From positions 124,001-188,000 of the forward strand of contig NZ_CP012373.2 in assembly GCF_001305575.3 (NCBI RefSeq): 64,000 nucleotides of DNA, given 5' to 3'. Positions 1-8,120 of this stretch are shown here, piece after piece. Numbering within the stretch: position 1 is the stretch's first letter; the number at the start of each line of letters is the position of its first letter. The stretch comes from Beggiatoa leptomitoformis (GTDB taxonomy: Bacteria; Pseudomonadota; Gammaproteobacteria; Beggiatoales; Beggiatoaceae). A program made the translations under genes and the position numbers. The notes beneath the pieces were generated by a model. That model did no database searches and was not told the DNA's origin. It saw only the letters and a list, made by a program, of their open reading frames with translations.

Positions 1-3000
1 TTTGAGAAAAAACAGGAAACTAAAGCAGCAAATCCTTATCACCAGAAACGAGAAGCCCGTATTTTATTGGAACAACAAGCCCGTGAAGAACGACAAACAG
101 TAAAACAAAACGATGTGCTATTACCACATGATTTAACAGATAAACAAATACAAGAACTTGCAAAACAATTTGCAATAGAACCCCGTATTAAACAGGTTTA
201 TATCGGGCGCAAAAATGTGCGTTATCTGCGTGAAAACCCATTGTATATCATTGGGATAAAACGCACTTTTGGCTTACGCTCCACCACTGCGGATATTACC
301 TTTAGAGACCAATTAATTAATACTTTAGTAATGCCATTTTCGTATGTTTTGGCTATTTTAAACGGTGATTTTCGACAAATGGCAAGCCGTTTGCGTCAGG
401 TTGAAAATGGTTTGATATATAACAAACGCCGTTACGCGCAAGGTCTGAGCCTACCCAATAAAAAAGTAACAACCATCACAACAAAGCCACAACAACGGCT
501 TGTACAGCCTGTCTGGTTGCTGTTATTAGCCTTAGTGGGTTTATTAGCAGGATTATTTTATATAGATAACCCCGTTAAAAATCAGCTAGATACTTATTTA
601 GCAAAAAACCTAGAACCGCCTCCCGTCAAACCGCTGAAACCAGAATTAACCATTACGGCACATCAAGTAGATTCATTAGAAAATTTTTACTTTGCCCATG
701 CCTTGTCTTATGACAAACGCTTAGCCAGCGGGTTACAATTGGCAGTAACGCAGTATAGTAATTTGTTTTTAAAAGAAAAGCCATTAGTAGCCAGTTATAC
801 GGTAAAGCAAACGGATGAGTGGCGTTATCAAGCAATTTATCAGGTGCAACAGGGGCAAGTTATAAAATCTTATCCTGTGACGTTGTCAACGGACGCGGAT
901 GAAGTGGATAAAAATATCAGCGGATTATCTGCGGTAATGAATGCTGTCGCGCGTGATTTTCCAACATCACAGGTATTAGGGAATAAGCCGCAAGTGTTGG
1001 ACATGGATAAAATTCTGCAAGAAATTAATTATGAAACTGTTTTTACGGAGTTAAGTAACATTGAACAAGCTATTAAACAAGGCACTGGCTCTGCTGAATC
1101 GCTCTTAACTGCCAGCGAATTATGGTCATGGCTTGCTTTTTTTAAAATGACACAGGCCAACCAAACATTGGCAAATAAATTAGTCACACAGTCTGCTAGT
1201 CTCTACTTATTAGCACAGGCATTTAAATCCAGTTTACCTGAAGATAATTATCAGCGTGGTTTATTGTTATTAGCCCTAGATTATCCTGCTATGGCATTAA
1301 CAGTGTGGCAATCACAACCGCCAGCAGGAACACGGGAAATGAAGATAATCGCATTGTTACAAGCTTTTATTCGTCACAATGTAGAAAGTCTGAAAAAACA
1401 AAATACGCCACTGGCAATTTACCTGTTGATAAGAACAAGTACATCACAGACTGAATACGAACTGACTCAAGCATACAGCGAGCAATTAATAAGAAAATAT
1501 CCCTACTTTTTGCTGGGGATAGAATACGCGATGAAGAATGGCTCGTTGGGTTTACAACGTGTTAGCATACCTTACTATTTCAAGTCTTTACTGAAGCAAC
1601 AACAAACACTACTCGCTACTTTTTTCAATGTTTCTATTTCTAACCCCTTAGAAAAACTCGTTACACAACTGACAACCGTTGCGAAAGAACAACCGCCATT
1701 AGCCTCTGTCATCTCCCTTTATCAACAACAATTGCAGAAAGCAGCCGAGTTTACTTACCCCGCTAATGTGTTATTTTCTGGCGATTTATTAAAGCAAATA
1801 ATTGATTTAGACATGCAAAGTGCTATTACAAGTTGGTATAGCCTAGAAGCCAATGTGTTGGCACGTCGTCCGCAAACAGAAGCAATTTTAGATGTTGTAA
1901 ATACCTATTATCACAACTCAACCCTGCAAATTGCGTTGCAACTAGATGATTTTAGAGAGACTACACAGGGAGACAAAACGCTACAATTGATTCAGCAATT
2001 GGATGTTGACACGCTGGATGATTATGCACTAAAGAAAGTTGTTGATGCTTATGTATTTTATCGGCATGGTGAAAATGCTTGGGATGATCGTCCCAATTTG
2101 GTGGCTTGGTTAGATAAATATCGTCAGCGTGCTAACCCCAATATATCAGATATGTTAATGCTTTATTATGCTTATGCCCTGCTTAAGTACGAACCTGTTG
2201 CGCGTCGTTATTTGAGTAATGCGGAAAAAGTGAATCCATACGAATTGACCGTATGGGAAGACATATCGCTTTATGACAAACAAGGCGAGTTTATCACTAA
2301 GCTGAAAGCCAATTTAGGCAATAGCTACGGTGCGCTGATGATTATTGGTGATTGGGCAGTTGCACAAAAGAAAGATGCGGAAGTGATTGCGACTTACGAA
2401 CAAGCGATTAAAGCCTTTCCTAACGAATTTTCAGCGTATCAAAAGCTAAGCAAATATTATGAAAACAACAAGCAATATAAAGCGGCGATGGACGTTTTCT
2501 CTACCTATTTAGAGGACAATGATGATGATGATTTTTCTGCTTATTTTGCGTTAGGCAAAATTGGAGAAATATATCTTTTGCAACATGATTATGAAAATGC
2601 GTATCGTGCTTTTGATATTAGTAAAGAATTTGGGCAAGCCATCGGTTTAATTGGTTTTGCCAAAGCCAGCGAAAAAATGGGCAAACCCGCAGAAACTTTG
2701 TTTCAACAAGCCGCTGACCGTTATCCACAATCATCACACGCAGTGACCGAATTAGGCTTATATTATCTGCGTCAGCAACAATTGGAAAAGGCATTAGCAA
2801 CATTTAAAAAATATGCTCATATTCAATATCTTTGTTATTACTGCTCTGCACTGGTTGAATATTATCAGGAAAAAAATCAACCCGAAATGGCAATAGACAT
2901 TCTTAAGCGTATCCCTGAAGGATATATAAGAGATCGTTTATCCGTGCTTGCGCGGACTTTTCGTCAAAAAGGCTTACCCGAACTAGAAATAAGCGTCTTA

Positions 3001-3603
3001 AAAAGTTTGGCAATGGATGCTGAAAACCCACGAGAAAACCTTCCTTATTACTACGGCGCGCACTACATTGATGCCGTGATTACTTCAGGTGAAAAAAACT
3101 TACAACCCATTGTTAGTGAATTAATTGAGGTCTATAAAAAAATGGGTATCGGCATGTTAGAACCATTGGGGATAGAACTCACCAAATTAGGACATTACGA
3201 TGCAGCATTTGCGGTTAATAAAGCACTATATGAAGGCTTTGCACATAAATATGGTCGCGGTACAACGCTGGTTATGTTAGCCGTTGCGTGGCGTTTTGGC
3301 TCGCAACAACCTGAAGGTAAAAATTTTATTACCAAAGCACTTGCAGATCCACCCAATCAAGACAGTTGGACACAACAAAAAGTCAATGCACTACTAGGAA
3401 ATATTCCAATGGAAAGCCTCATGCCGCAGATGACAGACGACTTGCGTCGTAATGAAATTTACTACTTTATGGGGGGGATGGCGGCAGCCGATGGACAACG
3501 TGAAAAAGCTATTCAATTATTGTTAATCAGCTTAGCAACCAATGGCACAGATAATGTTGAGTATCCCATGGCTTATGGATTATTAGCCCGCTTGGCTGAA
3601 TGA
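1..3603 (+). CDS. Large membrane-anchored TPR protein, 5' end outside window
   Basis: The frame is open from the first base, so the gene probably begins upstream; a TTG at 67 would give 1178 residues but has no special support. Seen: a charged N-terminal part of about 145 residues, one transmembrane segment near residues 149-166 (counted from the TTG), then a very long helical region. TPR-like pairs are clearest around residues 780-1000 (for example AYQKLSKYYENNKQYKAAM). The layout suggests a protein anchored in the inner membrane with a large periplasmic TPR scaffold, as in some polysaccharide or protein export systems. It precedes the secretion-like locus at 3818-6361 on the same strand, with 214 bp between, so a shared role is possible but not shown. 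I do not recognise the N-terminal domain. Confidence 0.75.
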   Translation, partial: FEKKQETKAANPYHQKREARILLEQQAREERQTVKQNDVLLPHDLTDKQIQELAKQFAIEPRIKQVYIGRKNVRYLRENPLYIIGIKRTFGLRSTTADITFRDQLINTLVMPFSYVLAILNGDFRQMASRLRQVENGLIYNKRRYAQGLSLPNKKVTTITTKPQQRLVQPVWLLLLALVGLLAGLFYIDNPVKNQLDTYLAKNLEPPPVKPLKPELTITAHQVDSLENFYFAHALSYDKRLASGLQLAVTQYSNLFLKEKPLVASYTVKQTDEWRYQAIYQVQQGQVIKSYPVTLSTDADEVDKNISGLSAVMNAVARDFPTSQVLGNKPQVLDMDKILQEINYETVFTELSNIEQAIKQGTGSAESLLTASELWSWLAFFKMTQANQTLANKLVTQSASLYLLAQAFKSSLPEDNYQRGLLLLALDYPAMALTVWQSQPPAGTREMKIIALLQAFIRHNVESLKKQNTPLAIYLLIRTSTSQTEYELTQAYSEQLIRKYPYFLLGIEYAMKNGSLGLQRVSIPYYFKSLLKQQQTLLATFFNVSISNPLEKLVTQLTTVAKEQPPLASVISLYQQQLQKAAEFTYPANVLFSGDLLKQIIDLDMQSAITSWYSLEANVLARRPQTEAILDVVNTYYHNSTLQIALQLDDFRETTQGDKTLQLIQQLDVDTLDDYALKKVVDAYVFYRHGENAWDDRPNLVAWLDKYRQRANPNISDMLMLYYAYALLKYEPVARRYLSNAEKVNPYELTVWEDISLYDKQGEFITKLKANLGNSYGALMIIGDWAVAQKKDAEVIATYEQAIKAFPNEFSAYQKLSKYYENNKQYKAAMDVFSTYLEDNDDDDFSAYFALGKIGEIYLLQHDYENAYRAFDISKEFGQAIGLIGFAKASEKMGKPAETLFQQAADRYPQSSHAVTELGLYYLRQQQLEKALATFKKYAHIQYLCYYCSALVEYYQEKNQPEMAIDILKRIPEGYIRDRLSVLARTFRQKGLPELEISVLKSLAMDAENPRENLPYYYGAHYIDAVITSGEKNLQPIVSELIEVYKKMGIGMLEPLGIELTKLGHYDAAFAVNKALYEGFAHKYGRGTTLVMLAVAWRFGSQQPEGKNFITKALADPPNQDSWTQQKVNALLGNIPMESLMPQMTDDLRRNEIYYFMGGMAAADGQREKAIQLLLISLATNGTDNVEYPMAYGLLARLAE

Positions 3604-3708
3604 CGCTAGATGAGAATGAACCATTATTTATTTTTATGGAACACCCCGTAAATACCCCTATTAAAATTTACCGTTAATTTTGTTACCCTAGCGTTGCTTA
3701 ATTTTAGC

Positions 3709-3727
3709 ACTGTTAATAATTAACAGT
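3709..3727. promoter_or_regulatory. Perfect 19-base palindrome upstream of small secreted protein gene
   Basis: Nine-base arms (ACTGTTAAT and ATTAACAGT) flank a single A, about 90 bases before the start of the gene at 3818. Neither arm is followed by a T tract, so it is more like an operator than a terminator. The regulator is unknown. Confidence 0.35.
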
Positions 3728-3817
3728 ATAAACAAATAGTTAATTGCGAAACATTTGGCATGAATTAAGCGTATTTAAGCGGTCTTTTACTAACTATTAA
3801 ATTAACTAGGGTTCACT

Positions 3818-4147
3818 ATGAAAAACTTATTCGTCATTGCCGTTTTAGCTGCCTTACCCGTTGTTTCTTTCGCTAGCGACATTGAAAACAATATCAATAA
3901 TGTCACCAAAGGCACAGCAACTGTCCTGTCCATCAATGGGACAGGCACAGTGGGTGCAGGTGATGGCGCAAGTGGTATTGGTGTTGAAGGCGAATCTTAT
4001 GGCGAAGGCTTAGCGGCGAGCGTCGAAGTGATTAATAACTGCGCTAATGGCGGTTGCAAGAACAATATTACCAACAAGTTAGAAGGCGAAGCCTTAGTAT
4101 TGGGTGTAGGCAAAGCTGCTGCTGTTAAAGTGGTTAACAACAAGTAA
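3818..4147 (+). CDS. Small secreted Cys-Cys protein A (curlin-like composition)
   Basis: 109 residues with a clear Sec signal peptide (cleavage near VSFA/S, residue 19). The mature part is rich in Gly, Asn, Ala and Val. Two similar halves are visible: NNINNVTKGTATVL near the N-terminus and NNITNKLEGEALVL near the C-terminus, with a motif NNCANGGCKNNI between them that holds the only two cysteines. It is a close paralogue of the next gene (4239). I recognise no family. The Asn/Gly-rich repeated pattern and the CsgG-like gene downstream suggest a surface or fibre-forming protein, which is inference. A hairpin at 4160-4182 follows the gene. Confidence 0.8.
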   Translation: MKNLFVIAVLAALPVVSFASDIENNINNVTKGTATVLSINGTGTVGAGDGASGIGVEGESYGEGLAASVEVINNCANGGCKNNITNKLEGEALVLGVGKAAAVKVVNNK

Positions 4148-4159
4148 TTATGCTTTTTG

Positions 4160-4182
4160 ATGGGGTTATGTATGCTACCCCA
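4160..4182 (+). terminator. Hairpin after small secreted protein A
   Basis: Stem ATGGGGT / ACCCCAT closes a 9-base loop directly after the stop codon. The following bases (TGATTATTT) are only moderately T-rich, so this may be a weak terminator or an mRNA-stabilising hairpin rather than a full stop. Confidence 0.4.
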
Positions 4183-4238
4183 TTGATTATTTAATTATCT
4201 TATTGGTTAGATTGACTTGCATTTTGGACAGATAGATC

Positions 4239-4598
4239 ATGAAAAAAATTATTGTAATTGCAACATTAGCTGTTTTACCCACTTTATCTTTTGCAGGCGA
4301 TATTGAAAATAACGTCAGCAACCTTGTTAAAGGCAAAGCAACTGTTTTATCTTCTAATGGTTCTGCAACACTGGGTGCTGGTTCTGCGGGTGGTTTCAGT
4401 GGCGAATACTATACAGATGGTGGTGGTATCGGTTTAAACGGTACTTCCTACGGTGAAGGCTTAGCAGGTAGTGTTGAAATCATCAATAACTGCACTGACG
4501 GTGGTTGTAAAAACAATATTGTCAATAAGTTAGAAGGCGAAGCCTTAGTGATTGGCAATGGTTTAGCCGCTTCGGTGAAGATTGTAAACAATAAGTAA
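4239..4598 (+). CDS. Small secreted Cys-Cys protein B, paralogue of A
   Basis: 119 residues; signal peptide ending near LSFA/G. It shares the pattern of the gene at 3818: DIENNVSNLVKGKATVL at the mature N-terminus, SYGEGLA in the middle, NNCTDGGCKNNI with the two cysteines, NKLEGEALV, and an identical VNNK ending. It has about ten extra residues (a Gly/Tyr-rich stretch) before SYGEGL. The pair looks like a tandem duplication followed by divergence. A strong intrinsic terminator follows at 4620-4657, so A and B may be expressed apart from the CsgG-like gene, as fibre subunits often are. No family recognised. Confidence 0.8.
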   Translation: MKKIIVIATLAVLPTLSFAGDIENNVSNLVKGKATVLSSNGSATLGAGSAGGFSGEYYTDGGGIGLNGTSYGEGLAGSVEIINNCTDGGCKNNIVNKLEGEALVIGNGLAASVKIVNNK

Positions 4599-4619
4599 TC
4601 TATTGTTTTTTCGTTAGAA

Positions 4620-4657
4620 AGCCATGATATGGAACGACATTATATCATGGCTTTTTG
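4620..4657 (+). terminator. Intrinsic terminator after small secreted protein B
   Basis: Eleven-base perfect stem (4620-4630 with 4642-4652) and an 11-base loop, ending in a CTTTTT run. It separates the two small secreted proteins from the gene at 4678. Confidence 0.75.
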
Positions 4658-4677
4658 CATTAAGTGAGGTAGGGTTT

Positions 4678-5010
4678 ATGCAACGCAAACAATTTATCAT
4701 ACTTTTTTTAAGCATTGGATTTATAAATAATACAACCCTTGCTGCTGACCGCTTTAAAGCAACTGACCCTAACGCAGCACATCGTGAGGTACAAGCCCGT
4801 TTTGATGATACCTCTATACCAGCTAATGCCGAATATTTAATGGCTCGCACCATGAACCGTGTCACTAACCTTGTTAATCAAAGTTTAGAAAGTGCTTTAG
4901 GGAATCAAGATGGCAATACGGTTGTAAATAGCGTTGTTGTTGGCGCGGGCAGCACCGTTGGGGATATTGTCGTGATAAATACAGGCGACACCAATGTTAT
5001 CAGCCGTTAA
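4678..5010 (+). CDS. Small secreted protein, possible partner of CsgG-like lipoprotein
   Basis: 110 residues from the ATG at 4678, chosen because a GTGAGGT ribosome site precedes it and it begins directly with a signal peptide (MQRKQFIILFLSIGF...LAA). An earlier ATG at 4624 lies inside the terminator hairpin and is unlikely. The mature part ends with a Val/Gly/Asn-rich stretch (VVNSVVVGAGSTVGDIVVIN) typical of beta-rich surface proteins. It overlaps the start of the CsgG-like gene by 17 bases, implying translational coupling. In Caulobacter the holdfast anchor uses a small protein (HfaA) beside the CsgG-like HfaB; an analogous role is possible, but I cannot confirm homology. Confidence 0.7.
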   Translation: MQRKQFIILFLSIGFINNTTLAADRFKATDPNAAHREVQARFDDTSIPANAEYLMARTMNRVTNLVNQSLESALGNQDGNTVVNSVVVGAGSTVGDIVVINTGDTNVISR

Positions 5011-6361
5011 AAAAAAACAGTTTACAAGCTATCTTATTGGTCTATTAAATTTACTCCTAATCAGTTGTTCTACAACAGACCAGTTGCAACGTGTAAAAGA
5101 ACCCGAGACGCTTCCAACCCCCAGAAAGACCGTTTTGAGTGACGGTCTTGCCTGTTTTGGCGATATGTTGGCAGAATATCGCCGTTTAGAAACCTTTGGA
5201 CAGCAATTGCGCCCTTTGAATATCGCAATCGTGTCAGTTAAGGACGCAACGGGTATTTCTTCTGAAGAATATAATCATGAAGTTCCCTCTAATATGACTG
5301 AGTTAGCGTTAGGCGTTGCCGCAAAAATTGGCGGTGCGTTACGCATTGCTAACATTCCCGCTGATGAAGAAATTACCAATGCGTTACGGCTGAAGCAATT
5401 GGGCTTTACACAATATGAACAAGCTTTTAAAGTAAAACAATATTTAAGTGATGCCATTGTTATTTATGGCGCGCTCACAGAATATGACCGCTTACTAGAC
5501 AATGCAAAACGTTCATTTAATGCGGGGTCAGATTTTGGCGGTGGGAAGGGCGCGACAACGGTAGATTTTTCCACTGCGACAGTCACCAATATTGCACGTA
5601 TCACGATGGATTTTCGGATTGTTTTTAACGGAACAGGCGATATAGTCAATCACGCTTCCGCGACTAACACACTTTTGTTATATCAAAATGCGCATGATTT
5701 ATCGTTTGGAATCAGCATTAACTCACAATCCATTGGGCATTTAACCTCAATTACAGAAGTGGATGCACGCCATGCGGCGATTCGCTTACTAGTAGAAATG
5801 GGACTAATCAGTTCATTAGGTAAATATAATCTTGTCCCCTACTGGCAATGCTTACCAACAGCTACCCATTCGCCGTATATTGCTGTCACCGATGTTTTAA
5901 CCGCAGAAAAGCCCCATGATGAAAATGATATCCGCGATGCAGATGTGATTAATGCTATCAAAGCAGAATTTGAAAACTTTGAATACTTAGAAAGTCATAC
6001 TAACGTTCATAAACATCTGCCTCGCGCACAAAATGACATGCTCGTTTCCTTTCAAACAACCTTGCCAACGGTTAAAGAAATAACGGAACAATTTTCTACC
6101 GACACAATTCAAGCCCTACAATCACAAGGTTGGCGACGGTTTGATGGCAGACAAACCAAACTAAAAAAACTTCTCACATTACATCAACATAATCATCAAG
6201 AATTAGCGCATTTATCCTTACAAGAAACCCTACAACGCCTCACTACAGACTATATAAAAGCAGGTATTTTAGATGAAACAGTGACCGTTACAGACAGCCG
6301 TCTTTATGTCGCACTTTGGCTAAATCTACCTATTCGCCATAATGCACGGTGGGAATATTAA
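4994..6361 (+). CDS. CsgG/HfaB-like outer-membrane secretion lipoprotein
   Basis: 455 residues. The N-terminus is a lipoprotein signal with lipobox LLIS-C (Cys25). Residues about 60-290 resemble the CsgG/HfaB family: LRPLNIAIVSVKDATG, then EITNAL, a DAIVIYGALTEYD strand, a long amphipathic pair, and DARHAAIRLLVEMG followed by VPYWQCLP, a signature of the HfaB-type branch. CsgG proteins form outer-membrane pores that export curli or holdfast-anchor subunits. About 160 residues beyond the core form an extra C-terminal domain I do not recognise. The gene overlaps the small secreted protein upstream. The two Cys-Cys proteins before it are natural candidates for the exported subunits. Confidence 0.7.
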   Translation: MLSAVKKKQFTSYLIGLLNLLLISCSTTDQLQRVKEPETLPTPRKTVLSDGLACFGDMLAEYRRLETFGQQLRPLNIAIVSVKDATGISSEEYNHEVPSNMTELALGVAAKIGGALRIANIPADEEITNALRLKQLGFTQYEQAFKVKQYLSDAIVIYGALTEYDRLLDNAKRSFNAGSDFGGGKGATTVDFSTATVTNIARITMDFRIVFNGTGDIVNHASATNTLLLYQNAHDLSFGISINSQSIGHLTSITEVDARHAAIRLLVEMGLISSLGKYNLVPYWQCLPTATHSPYIAVTDVLTAEKPHDENDIRDADVINAIKAEFENFEYLESHTNVHKHLPRAQNDMLVSFQTTLPTVKEITEQFSTDTIQALQSQGWRRFDGRQTKLKKLLTLHQHNHQELAHLSLQETLQRLTTDYIKAGILDETVTVTDSRLYVALWLNLPIRHNARWEY

Positions 6362-6435
6362 CCATTATTTTAATATTTGGATTATTAGGATTTGCCGCGT
6401 TTTTGCAATGGCTGAGATTAAAAAGACAAAAATAG
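6349..6435 (+). CDS. Possible 28-residue membrane peptide
   Basis: A GTG at 6349, overlapping the end of the CsgG-like gene by 13 bases, opens a frame encoding one hydrophobic helix (ILTIILIFGLLGFAAFL) and a basic tail (LRLKRQK), ending TAG. The composition is exactly that of a single-pass small membrane protein with a cytoplasmic tail, which is unlikely in random intergenic sequence, but no strong ribosome site is seen. It would depend on coupling to the upstream gene. Confidence 0.35.
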   Translation: MGILTIILIFGLLGFAAFLQWLRLKRQK

Positions 6436-6436
6436 C

Positions 6437-6492
6437 GGGGGATGCTGAAGCGATTCCCCCTTAATCCTGCTATTAACAAAGGGATTAAGGGG
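6437..6492. terminator. Overlapping hairpins between convergent genes
   Basis: Two competing stems lie between the CsgG-like gene (plus) and rtcB (minus): a G5A/TC5 stem (6437-6442 with 6455-6460), and an 11-base perfect stem (6457-6467 with 6482-6492). No long T tract follows on either strand, so a terminator role is tentative. Confidence 0.35.
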
Positions 6493-6527
6493 AAAGCTAT
6501 CTTTACTTATTTAGCACGACTAAAAAA

Positions 6528-7724
6528 TTAACCTTTTACACAAACAACCTGTTTCAGCGTGTGTATAACTTCCACTAAATCATGTTGATTTTCCATAACG
6601 ACATCAATGTCTTTATAAGCACCGGGAATTTCATCAATAATCCCACTATCCTTACGACACTCAACCCCTTGCGTTTGGTGTGCAACATCTTCCGTATTAA
6701 AATGACGTTTTGCTGCACTACGGCTCATCCGTCGCCCCGCACCATGTGAGCAAGAACAAAACGAATCGGCATTACCCTTGCCACGCACAATATACGACTT
6801 CGCACCCATGCTACCGGGAATAATGCCTAATTGCCCTGCTTGCGCGCTAATAGCCCCTTTACGGGTTAGATAAACCTGCGCCCCGAAATGTTCTTCTATG
6901 GATACATAATTATGATGGCAATTAATGGCTTCCTTAGTAATCTCAAAATAAGGGAAGACTTTACGCAAGGCTTCTAAAATTAACCGCATCATTTCCCGAC
7001 GATTTTCCATCGCATAATCCTGCGCCCAATGAACGGCCTCTACATAATCATCAAAATGCGCAGCCCCCTCAGGAAAATAAGCCAAATCCCGATGCGGCAA
7101 CTGCACCTGCAAATTCTCCATGTCTTTCTTCGCCAAATCAATAAAGTAAGTTCCAATCGTATTGCCTACGCCACGGCTGCCCGAGTGCAACATCACCCAT
7201 ACATCCTGATTTTCATCCAAACACAGCTCGATAAAATGGTTGCCACCTCCTAACGAACCCAGTTGACACGTCCATGTATCATGAATTCGCTTCATCATCT
7301 TACCAATAGCAGGATGCTTGCTTAAAATGGTATCAATACCTTGATTTAACTGTTTAAGTGTTGAACTTGCAACACTTGCGCGCTTGTGATGATTAAAACC
7401 AACGGGAATTGCTGCCTCAATCGCCAAACGCAGCGGTTTTAAATTATCGGGCAATTGACTTGCGGTTAAAGACAAGCGTAACGCATTCATGCCACAACCA
7501 ATATCCACCCCTACAGCAGCGGGAATAATTGCAGATTTGGTTGGAATCACTGACCCAACTGTTGCCCCAATACCCAGATGGACATCAGGCATCGCAGCAA
7601 CATGATGATGCACAAAAGGCAAGCGCGAAATTTGTATTAACTGGTCTAAAGCAGAGGATTCAATATCATCTGTGTAAATATTAACGGGAACATTGCCTTT
7701 TTCTAAAACCATTTTTACAGGCAT
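6528..7724 (-). CDS. rtcB: RNA-splicing ligase RtcB
   Basis: 398 residues from the ATG at 7724; a longer reading from a TTG at 7820 would run through the terminator hairpin of the leader and is rejected. RtcB joins 2',3'-cyclic phosphate (or 3'-phosphate) RNA ends to 5'-OH ends using GTP and Mn2+, in tRNA splicing and RNA repair. Family motifs are all present: AMPDVHLGIGATVG, VGVDIGCGMNALRL (metal Cys), LGGGNHFIEL, NCHHNYV, GSMGAKSYIVRGKGN, and SCSHGAGRRMSR with the His that is guanylylated. Length matches the E. coli enzyme (408). No rtcA or rtcR is adjacent. Expression is probably controlled by the structured leader at 7769-7930. Confidence 0.95.
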   Translation of the reverse strand: MPVKMVLEKGNVPVNIYTDDIESSALDQLIQISRLPFVHHHVAAMPDVHLGIGATVGSVIPTKSAIIPAAVGVDIGCGMNALRLSLTASQLPDNLKPLRLAIEAAIPVGFNHHKRASVASSTLKQLNQGIDTILSKHPAIGKMMKRIHDTWTCQLGSLGGGNHFIELCLDENQDVWVMLHSGSRGVGNTIGTYFIDLAKKDMENLQVQLPHRDLAYFPEGAAHFDDYVEAVHWAQDYAMENRREMMRLILEALRKVFPYFEITKEAINCHHNYVSIEEHFGAQVYLTRKGAISAQAGQLGIIPGSMGAKSYIVRGKGNADSFCSCSHGAGRRMSRSAAKRHFNTEDVAHQTQGVECRKDSGIIDEIPGAYKDIDVVMENQHDLVEVIHTLKQVVCVKG

Positions 7725-7768
7725 GGTGTATATCCTTGTACAACAAGTAAAACAAAATGCTAGGGCAT

Positions 7769-7810
7769 AAAAAAACCCCAGCGCAACATTCAAGTTGTCA
7801 ACTGAGGTTT
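7769..7810 (-). terminator. Intrinsic terminator in the rtcB leader
   Basis: On the minus strand, AACCTCAG pairs with CTGGGGTT (one G-U pair), an inner CAAC/GTTG pair extends the stem, and a run of seven T residues follows. It lies 45 bases before the rtcB start codon, so transcripts from upstream must read through it, as in attenuation or riboswitch control. Confidence 0.7.
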
Positions 7811-7827
7811 TCTTGCCCAACAGAGGC

Positions 7828-7929
7828 GGAGAAATCGCTAGAAGACAACGGTTGCCTTCTAGCGCACAACATGCAGAAGGCTATTGGTTATTTGGGTGAA
7901 AGTGACTAAGTAGCATGTTGAATTTCTCC
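7828..7929 (-). ncRNA. Structured leader RNA of rtcB (three-way junction)
   Basis: Read on the minus strand, three perfect stems nest into a compact three-way junction. P1 is 8 bp (7922-7929 with 7828-7835). P2 is 8 bp (7913-7920 with 7867-7874) with a 38-base loop. P3 is 9 bp (7856-7864 with 7836-7844), extended by further pairs to a tight loop. Junction gaps are 1, 2 and 0 bases. A 7-bp alternative pairing (7875-7881 with 7854-7860) would break P2 and P3, so the element could switch. The terminator at 7769-7810 follows. It could be a riboswitch-type sensor, an RtcB autoregulatory site, or an independent small RNA ending at that terminator. I match it to no named RNA class. Confidence 0.6.
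7881..7916 (-). CDS. Possible leader peptide of 11 residues before rtcB
   Basis: An AGGAG site (7926-7930) stands nine bases before an ATG that encodes MLLSHFHPNNQ and then TAG. It occupies the P2 arm and loop of the leader RNA, and its ribosome site lies in P1, so translation and folding would exclude each other. The ribosome site and start might be chance products of the RNA structure. Confidence 0.3.
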   Translation of the reverse strand: MLLSHFHPNNQ

Positions 7930-8120
7930 TAATTGGTTTAAGTGGCTATGCCACAAGGGTTGTACAAACTGCTGAAAACTGTAGTTGATGATTAAAAAAA
8001 TTGCAATGTAAATTACCTTTTTTTATTTATAGTATTTAATAATGATTGTTTTTATTCTTTAATCACAGTGTATTATTCATAATATAGAGATAAACAATTT
8101 ATTTTTTGGTGAGTGATTTT

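Noticed and set aside
4624-4677. Longer start for the small secreted protein at 4678
   Set aside because: It would begin within the terminator stem and place residues ahead of the signal peptide.
7725-7820. Upstream TTG start for RtcB adding 32 residues
   Set aside because: The extension is translated from the terminator hairpin and lacks RtcB similarity; the ATG at 7724 begins the family sequence.
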